Below are positions 57,785-64,000 of a stretch of 64,000 nt of DNA, piece after piece. Location: NCBI GenBank assembly GCA_963995525.1, contig OZ023206.1, positions 7,568,919 to 7,632,918 of the forward strand. Reading direction: 5' to 3'. Both the position numbers and the translations under genes were made by a program. The DNA is from Escarpia spicata (taxonomy: Eukaryota > Annelida > Polychaeta > Sabellida > Siboglinidae). Every line of letters starts with the position of its first letter. Position 1 is the first letter of the stretch. The notes below the pieces were generated by a model. It ran no database searches, was not told where the DNA came from, and saw only the letters and a program-made list of their open reading frames with translations.

Positions 57785-57980
57785 TTTGTGTCGTTCTTTC
57801 TGTCAAAACAAGAAACCTCGTGGGGAAATACTGGAGCATTACGTCCGTCCAGCTCTTCTGTGCATGTCACTATGTTGGATGTCTCCAAGGCCTTCGACAA
57901 AGTGAACCTTAGCAAGCTATTCACTAAACTAATTGACCGTGGCTGTCCTGCTTTTGTTGTGCTGTCCTGTCACCCTTAAT
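57785..57980 (+). mobile_element. LINE reverse transcriptase fragment
   Basis: A short open stretch with LDVSKAFDKVNLSKLFTKLI (57872-57935), the conserved first catalytic Asp block of CR1/L2-type RT, ending in a stop at 57977. Confidence 0.7.
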
Positions 57981-58009
57981 AATCGTCCGTTACCTCACAC
58001 TAGTAAATG

Positions 58010-58245
58010 CATTAAGGGCGTAGGGCGCAGTGGCCGAGTGTTTAGAGTGCCGGATTGTGGACCGAAGGGACCGCAGCGCCGGGCGATGATTCGGTATTGG
58101 TTCGGCCGCCGTGTCGATACATGGGCAATTTCGTTCACCGTACGTTGTCCCCCTTCCAACCGTACCGGCCAGCGTAGAAAGCTACAATACCAGCATGCAA
58201 AGTACTTTGAAGCTAAGGCCCCCACTCCCCGGTAGCTATGCAAAA
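58010..58245 (+). repeat. tRNA-like (SINE head) sequence
   Basis: GCAGTGGCCGAGTGTTTAGAG near 58027 resembles an A-box, and TTGGTTCGGCC near 58097 a B-box. It is not foldable as a normal tRNA by eye. It sits just upstream of the RTE 5' part and may be a SINE head or RTE leader. Confidence 0.35.
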
Positions 58246-58324
58246 GAGGCGGTTCGGGTCAACTATGGCTACATGCAGGGGGTGGTAAGAAACTCTGGGT
58301 CAAGAAGAGCCACTGAGAAAAGGT

Positions 58325-60887
58325 AAGTAGACTGAAGATAGCAACATATAACGTAAGAACACTACTAAGAGATGAACGGATACAAGAACTGGAGGAAGAA
58401 CTTAGGAAAACCAGGTTGATATGGGATGTGATCGGGATCGGAGAAGTCAGAAGAAGAGAGGAACGCTTCACTACCTTACAAAGCGGCCACCTACTATACC
58501 ATTCCACGGCGAACAACGGCTAAGCAGGAGTAGGCTGTCTCATAAACAAGAAATGGAAATGTAGTGAGAGTTAAAACAACAGTCCCAGAGTAGCAGAACT
58601 TTGCAATTTGGCCTAGGAATGAAAAAGCGAAAGAGGCGACCACTTGGTAGAATGGCCAGCATCAAGACAGTAGAAAATCATGAATACCATGTTCCAGAAG
58701 AAAGCAGGGAGGAGATGGACGTGGAAAAGCCCAAATGAAGAAACAATGAACGACATTGACTATATCCTGACAAACATGCCAGATATGGTCACTGACAAGT
58801 GAACATCGGAAGTGACCACAGAATAGTAATGAACAACACCAAATTGGACATCAAGGCTGAAAGGAAGAGGTTGATAAACCAGAGACCACCAAGTGTAGAT
58901 ACCACACGAATAGAAACAAAAAAGATCGAATTCCAACTCGATTCGAGACATTACAAGAACTTGACGACATCGACACCCGGAGCGAAAACATAACTGAGAT
59001 GATCCAACTAAGTGCGACAAGTGTAGCCAAAGCAATCAACAGGCATGTAATGACGAGAATATCGTCACCGACACGAGCACTAATGAAGAAACGACGAGAA
59101 ATAGTGGACAACGGCGGCCGTAAAATCAAATAGAGTACGCAAAAATATGCAAGACCATCAAAAAAGAAAGCGAAGGAGGACATCAGGAAGTACAAACAAG
59201 AGATCATACGAGAAAAGATTATGGCATCAAAGAACCTGAAGAAATCCAGTAGAACACAGGCACTATGCCGAGACAGACTGATTATACTTTCTAGACAAGC
59301 ACGGTAGAGAAATACAAGACCAACATATAATCATGGAACGAATAGAGGAATTCTACACCGAGCTATACACCGACCTGAAAGAGAAACCATGGGAGGTGGA
59401 ACCAGCGCTAAGAGATATGATGAATGGGAAGACATCACTCGCAATGACCATCTAAACATTAAAACATTAAAAACAGGAGAAGATACTATATCTAAGCTGT
59501 ATACTAAATGCTTATCAGAAAGACGAATACCCACCGCATGGAAGAACGCAAAGATGGTGATAATCTTCAAGAAGGGAACTAAGAAAGACTTGAAGAACTA
59601 CAGACCGATATGTCTTTTATTAAACATCTACAAATTACTCACAAAGGTACTAACGAATAAGCTAGAGAAGACACTCAACGAAAACCAACCACGAGAGCAA
59701 GCAGGATTTAGAAGCAGGTACTCAACGACAGACCACATACACGACGTAAACCAACTGAAACAGAAATGCCAAGAATATAATATTCCGCTCTGCATCGCTT
59801 TCGTTGACTAGAAGGCTTTTGACTCGGTGCAAACTCAAGCAATACTGACCTCCCTTGAAGAGCATGGGCTAGAATACGTGTATATCAAACTTCTGAAGGA
59901 CATCTTCGTCGACTATGAGAAGGGTTTCAACTCGGTGCAAACTCGAGCAATACTCACCTCCTTTCGAGAACCGGGGATAGAAAACGTTTACATCGAACTC
60001 CTGAAAGACATCTACACCAACAGCTCGATGACAGTCCACCTACACAAAAAAGCAACAATATCAACATCAAGAAAGGAGTACGACAGGGTGACACTATATC
60101 GCCCATGCTGTTTACGGCAACACTCGAAATCATATTTCGAAAGCTGACCTGGGAAACCAGAGCCTTGAGGATAGATGGAGAATATCTCAGTCATCTTCGG
60201 GACAGCGATACAGTACCAAAGACAAACATCAAGACACAGATATTCAAAGAAGAATCACAGCCAGTTGGACAGCTCTACCATTAAAACTTCCACATTTGAC
60301 TCTTACTGTGGCGCTATGTACACCTCAAGTCTTTTGTGTAAATTTAAAAGAAACAGAGTTTGAAAGGTATTATTACTGTTGCATGTAACAAAAGTTTTAT
60401 AATTTTACACAATTTGTTATAACGCTGTAGTGCAAGTTTTATGTTTACTACAGATGTGTTAAATATGTTAATGAACGTATGCGTTCATCCATATATAGCT
60501 TATTATGTCGTCTTGAACAGTCTCTGAAAATTCACTTTTTGTTAATTATTTTTATAATGATACACATTTTAGAATTCCTATGTTTAAATATTGGAGTACC
60601 CGATTGTATAATTAAATTCGAATGCACATTTTATATATACTTTTATTAACCATCTACTTTTCTTCCATGTGTGTCTATATTATCGTTGTATTTTATTTGT
60701 ATAATTGGTATCTATTTGTATTGCATGTACACACTTATGGTCTTTTGTCTGACATCAACATTATATATAATTATATATAACGCCCATTTTATATATATTT
60801 TTTATTATTCCATGTGTGTCTATATCTTTGTATTTTTTTTTTTTTTCGTTTATTTACTTGTATTGTTTTGTTTGAAATAAACATTAT

Positions 60888-60928
<41 letters not shown>

Positions 60929-61080
60929 AGGTATGCACATTATATATGCATGTGTAGTTGATCACGTGATAATCCGATAATCATAACTAATTATATTACA
61001 TTAGGGTGTTCTCATGATAGCGACACATAATGGTCTTAATGAGAGATTCCCTGACCTTACTGAGACTAGTAGATTGTATT
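58325..61080 (+). mobile_element. RTE-type LINE, copy 2 (longest)
   Basis: Carries endonuclease, RT and a ~0.7-kb 3' UTR that matches copy 1 (AATTCCTATGTTTAAATA and GTGTGTCTATAT elements, then GCATGTGTAGTTGATCACGT and the LINE-like end near 61000-61060). (AT)n lies at 60890-60925. Confidence 0.8.
58330..60260 (+). pseudogene. RTE endonuclease-reverse transcriptase, copy 2
   Basis: The endonuclease starts LKIATYNVRTLLRDERIQEL (58335-58395), with VIGIGEVRR (58430) and GSDHRIVMNN (58805-58835), the SDH catalytic box. The RT linker is KRREIVDNGGRKIK near 59090-59130. RT blocks: KNAKMVIIFKKGTKKDLKNY (59545-59605), REQAGFRSRYSTTDHIHDV (59690-59745), CIAFVD (59790-59808). The palm contains a ~95-bp tandem duplication (around 59820-60000). 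GDTISPMLFTATLEIIFRKL lies at 60085-60145. The catalytic FADD box is lost at a deletion near 60195. Multiple frameshifts; inactive. Confidence 0.8.
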
Positions 61081-61112
61081 TGTAAATGCTTATATTGGTT
61101 ACAATAAATACT

Positions 61113-61344
<232 letters not shown>

Positions 61345-61345
<1 letters not shown>

Positions 61346-61790
61346 ATAATGGTTTATTACAGAAACTACGATACATTCCACTCAATTACGTACATAGATT
61401 GCCATGGTTTCAGTAATAATTAGCCCTCACAATACATGTAATTTATATGTAAATTTCATGGTGCAAGATAACAATTTGTGCGATTGAAAAAAGAAGAAAA
61501 ACAGCAACATGAATCACAGCAGTACTATATATATATATATATATATGTATATATAGCATATAGCGCCACCTATGGAATGTAATGTTCACCGTATGGTCCC
61601 AGCATTGGGCCAGTACCCCTTGCCGGTACTGGTCCAGTAATGTGCATCATCAAACGCCAACACTGTGCCACTACTTTTCCAGTATGGTGCGAGGATTGAG
61701 TCAATACAGTTTGTTACTATTGACCCAAAGTACATCCTCTGTGCAAAACAATATTGGATGAGTACCGTTTGTATTTATTGGGCCAGTGTT
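61345..61790. other. Intronic DNA with repeated CCAGTA motifs
   Basis: (AT)n at 61508-61545. Then several GGGCCAGTA / CAGTACC-like words at 61590-61790, resembling a short repeat family also seen near 30780. No gene. Confidence 0.45.
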
Positions 61791-61794
61791 CGCA

Positions 61795-62475
61795 GTTAGT
61801 TATTGGACGATGTTCAGGCCCATCACAATCAGGTTGACTGGGTCTGTAATACTGACTATATACTCGTTGCTTGGATGGATTCACTCATTGTCTACACGGA
61901 AAATATAAGTCTGTAAAATAACAAAGACAATAATTCATTGCTGGTTTTTCATAGGAATACTGCTGAAATCTACAAAAAAAAGAGCTGAGCAATTAATGCT
62001 CTGCCAATCTGATATTGACATTTGGATGAGCCAGCATTTCACAAATCGTTACGTGACGCTTATCCAGAGACTCCCACCTCCGTCACGCTTGCCCATAAAC
62101 CTCAACCCCTAAGCGTGACGTATGTTATTGATGACCCTCAGAAGAGTAATTAATGCAGAAACATATTATTATGTACATTGTAGAACGGTGTAGTGACGGC
62201 TGTGTATTGGCGGCGATTATATATATTTATTATACGGATGGCTACAGTGTGTTCATAATATATTATATATGTCTTAATCATCTGACTCGTTGTGTCAGAT
62301 TTAGCTAAAAGTACTGTGAAATGAAAAATAACGGAATTAAATATTGCTTCTCGAGCAATTTGCACATCTATATATCGAGTCATGTGAGGTACAAATATGA
62401 ACAGTGAAATTAGTTAATCACCAAATTAATTGCTAATAATACGACGCCTAGTTTCTAGTTAGCATTCTTATTCAG
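61795..62475 (+). repeat. Pre-exon-2 intron block of gene C, paralogous to gene A
   Basis: Matches 30780-31345 and 32245-32465 (for example CTGATATTGACATTTG.ATGA and GAAATTAGTTAATCACCAAA). It lacks gene A's LINE insertion and has one 43-bp unit instead of ~6. Confidence 0.8.
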
Positions 62476-62532
62476 TGGTGAATTATGAGGTGGGCTGCAT
62501 TTACAAACATCCTCCTTGTGTCTGCCTCACAG

Positions 62533-62748
62533 ATGGCGCTGCTGCTTGTCATCCTGGCGACTATGTTCCGAACGACGGCCGCTGGCCAACAGTTCTACGT
62601 TTGTTACCGTCTCTGCCTGGGCCGTTTCCGCAGATGCCTTCACCGCTGCGAAACCCATGATTGTAATTATAAAAAGGAAAACTGCATGATAATATGCACC
62701 GCTCAGAAGACCCAGTGTATCAAGAAATGTCCAAAAGAACTTCGTTAA
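62533..62748 (+). CDS. Peptide gene C, exon 2 (secreted nine-cysteine peptide)
   Basis: The acceptor tract TCTGCCTCACAG ends at 62532. The exon is 216 nt, 71 codons plus TAA. The signal peptide core is MALLLVILATMF and the mature part starts near A-G-Q. Nine Cys have exactly the spacing seen in A and B, ending C-P-K-E-L-R. The mature chain is strongly basic. Compared with gene A the signal region is nearly identical, while about 18 mature codons differ in amino acid and roughly two silently. The upstream ATG at 62485 is in frame but lies in the conserved intron end. Secreted effector or recognition peptide; exact role unknown. Confidence 0.75.
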   Translation: MALLLVILATMFRTTAAGQQFYVCYRLCLGRFRRCLHRCETHDCNYKKENCMIICTAQKTQCIKKCPKELR

Positions 62749-62844
62749 TCATGACCGGCATGTTGTAACAGCGTGTGTGGGGGGGGGGGGGGGTACGGGT
62801 GGGGAATACGCCCACCATAAGCAAGATATTCAATAACAACAAAT

Positions 62845-62850
62845 AATAAA
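62845..62850 (+). terminator. Possible poly(A) signal, gene C
   Basis: AATAAA about 97 bp after the stop. Another (62953-62958) directly precedes the conserved hairpin, as at gene A. Confidence 0.45.
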
Positions 62851-62964
62851 GTTTATTAAAAAAACAGTTTAATACTCCGAAAGAGGGTGTCTTCTTTATT
62901 AAAATCAAAGTCTGATTACAAACAATTTTCAAGATACACGCATTCTAAAATAAATAAAAAGTAT

Positions 62965-62994
62965 GCGTATTGCCCCTTTGCTTCGGCAATACGC
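62965..62994 (+). other. Inverted repeat 3' of gene C
   Basis: GCGTATTGCC, 10-base loop, GGCAATACGC: a perfect 10-bp stem. Counterpart of 32946-32978. Confidence 0.65.
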
Positions 62995-62999
62995 CCACC

Positions 63000-63530
63000 G
63001 AAAGGGGGAATTCGCCCAAGGGTGGGCGTTTTACCCCACAACAAATTAGGCAATCGTTTTGACACAACGTACACCATACATACGGTGCTTACCAATTAAG
63101 CAAATATATGTCCGTATCATTGTGGCTATCATTCTACATACGCCAATCAATACTTATTAGCACTTTACAAAGATACTTGCACGGACACAAACTGCTACAT
63201 ATGCACTTAGCCTACCAACATAATATCGTTCTGTATTTCGATCTTTAAGCACATGCATGTCTTTAACTTCATATGATTTGTATACCACATTGGGAGTTGT
63301 AGGAATGTTTAGTTTCAATTACAAGTGGGTGGCTGGCTCTCACGTCAGCAGCATATTTATAAGCCTTAGTGAGAGTCTCCCGGCAGAAATGTCTCCTTTT
63401 TGACATTGTTGTTACATGCTTTGTATTTGCTTATTTACTATCTGTCGAATAAAGATGTTCCTATTCCAGTTCCATGGTATAATTGATATAAAGAAATGAA
63501 TGAATCATCCATAATGCAAGTCGTCTAATT
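63000..63530. repeat. 3' flank of gene C, duplicated at gene A
   Basis: Matches 32980-33500. No gene. Confidence 0.7.
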
Positions 63531-63533
63531 GTG

Positions 63534-64000
63534 TCAAGCCAACTCATCGAGAGGCATTACTGTGATGTCTTCTCCGTTGCACTGTGAGACGTGACATGGT
63601 GTGACTTTTCTAGTCCTCATCAGATTCACAATTGGGACAAATGAACCCCACTTAGCTTGGCGTGCTGTGGTCGTGGGCCCATTTTTTTTTACACATTTGA
63701 CACTGGACCCATTTCCCCCGTGATTTGCTATTTGAAAACGGCTCGCTACACACAAGGCACGGCCACTCTTCATCTTCGTTATCGCTGCTTTCGGATGTAG
63801 CTTCTTTCTCTGTCTTGTGTTTCTTTGTCGATGCACTGCGGACGGTGGTTGTCTTCTTCCTTTTCTGGTCGCCGGCCTTTTCCACCAAACTCTGTTTGTA
63901 TGGAAACGACGTGAGGCATGCTGCAAATTCAGCCTTTCGCGTACGAGCTGTGGGCGCTGCAATCTGCGGAGTTGGAGAAATCATCCTGCTGACCCCCCGA
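63534..64000 (-). pseudogene. pogo-type transposase C-terminus with zinc finger, cut by window end
   Basis: Minus strand: a basic region with SLVEKAGDQKRKKT (63870 area), acidic DNEDEEWPCLVCSEPFSNSK (63730-63790), KWVQCQMCKK and a following His/Cys segment after a frame slip in a T-run near 63684-63691. The finger (C-X2-C ... C-X2-C) resembles those at the C-terminus of many pogo/Jerky-type transposases. The rest lies beyond the window. Homologous to 33500-33960. Confidence 0.75.

Noticed and set aside
58010..58110. Functional tRNA gene
   Set aside because: A- and B-box-like words are present but I cannot form acceptor and anticodon stems. More likely a SINE head. A covariance-model scan would decide.

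Overview
The window is eukaryotic, repeat-dominated intergenic/intronic DNA. It is AT-rich with long (GT)n, (AT)n and (GTGA)n tracts. It carries remnants of at least seven transposon classes: CR1/L2-type and RTE-type LINEs, a Penelope-like element, a Tc1-type transposon, pogo-type transposons, a Ginger-like integrase/OTU element, tRNA-headed SINEs and a MITE. There are no operons, ribosome binding sites or bacterial genes. The transposon set suggests a marine invertebrate, perhaps a mollusc, brachiopod or other lophotrochozoan. This is inference; nothing here fixes the species.

The main result is a cluster of three tandem, same-strand, two-exon genes for small secreted cysteine-rich peptides, called A, B and C here. 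Each has an 18-nt coding exon 1 (M-K-T/S-H-x-x followed by a GTGAGT/GTGAGC donor, phase 0) and an exon 2 after a pyrimidine-rich tract ending in CACAG. Exon 2 encodes the rest of a signal peptide and a mature region with nine cysteines. Gene A is 28230-28247 plus 32521-32769, gene B 38416-38433 plus 43822-44037, and gene C 52429-52446 plus 62533-62748. All nine cysteines have identical spacing in the three genes, while most other mature positions differ. A and C differ mainly by amino-acid-changing substitutions. This fits a fast-evolving toxin, defence or recognition peptide family, but no function is proven.

Layout. 1-3.1 kb: a block matching the promoter side of gene C, simple repeats and an inverted interspersed repeat. 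3.1-11.1 kb and 19.96-25.23 kb: two copies of one Ginger-like composite block (integrase, GPY/F-like region, OTU protease, F-box-like tail, minus strand), differing mainly by huge minisatellite expansions in the first. 11.1-19.9 kb: low-complexity DNA, a 5'-truncated LINE, SINEs, and a Penelope GIY-YIG fragment with a hammerhead-like core. 25.2-35.2 kb: gene A with a 63-bp array just upstream of exon 1, LINEs in its intron, and a broken pogo element downstream. 35.2-45 kb: gene B, whose intron holds a near full-length LINE with a nested Tc1 element. 45-64 kb: CR1 and RTE LINEs, then gene C with a 10-kb transposon-filled intron and the end of a second pogo copy.

The A and C loci are segmental duplicates: leader, intron start, pre-exon-2 region, exon 2, a 3' hairpin and the pogo element all match. 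B and C share their upstream blocks. Apart from the three peptide genes, every recognisable coding region belongs to a transposon, and most of these are broken.
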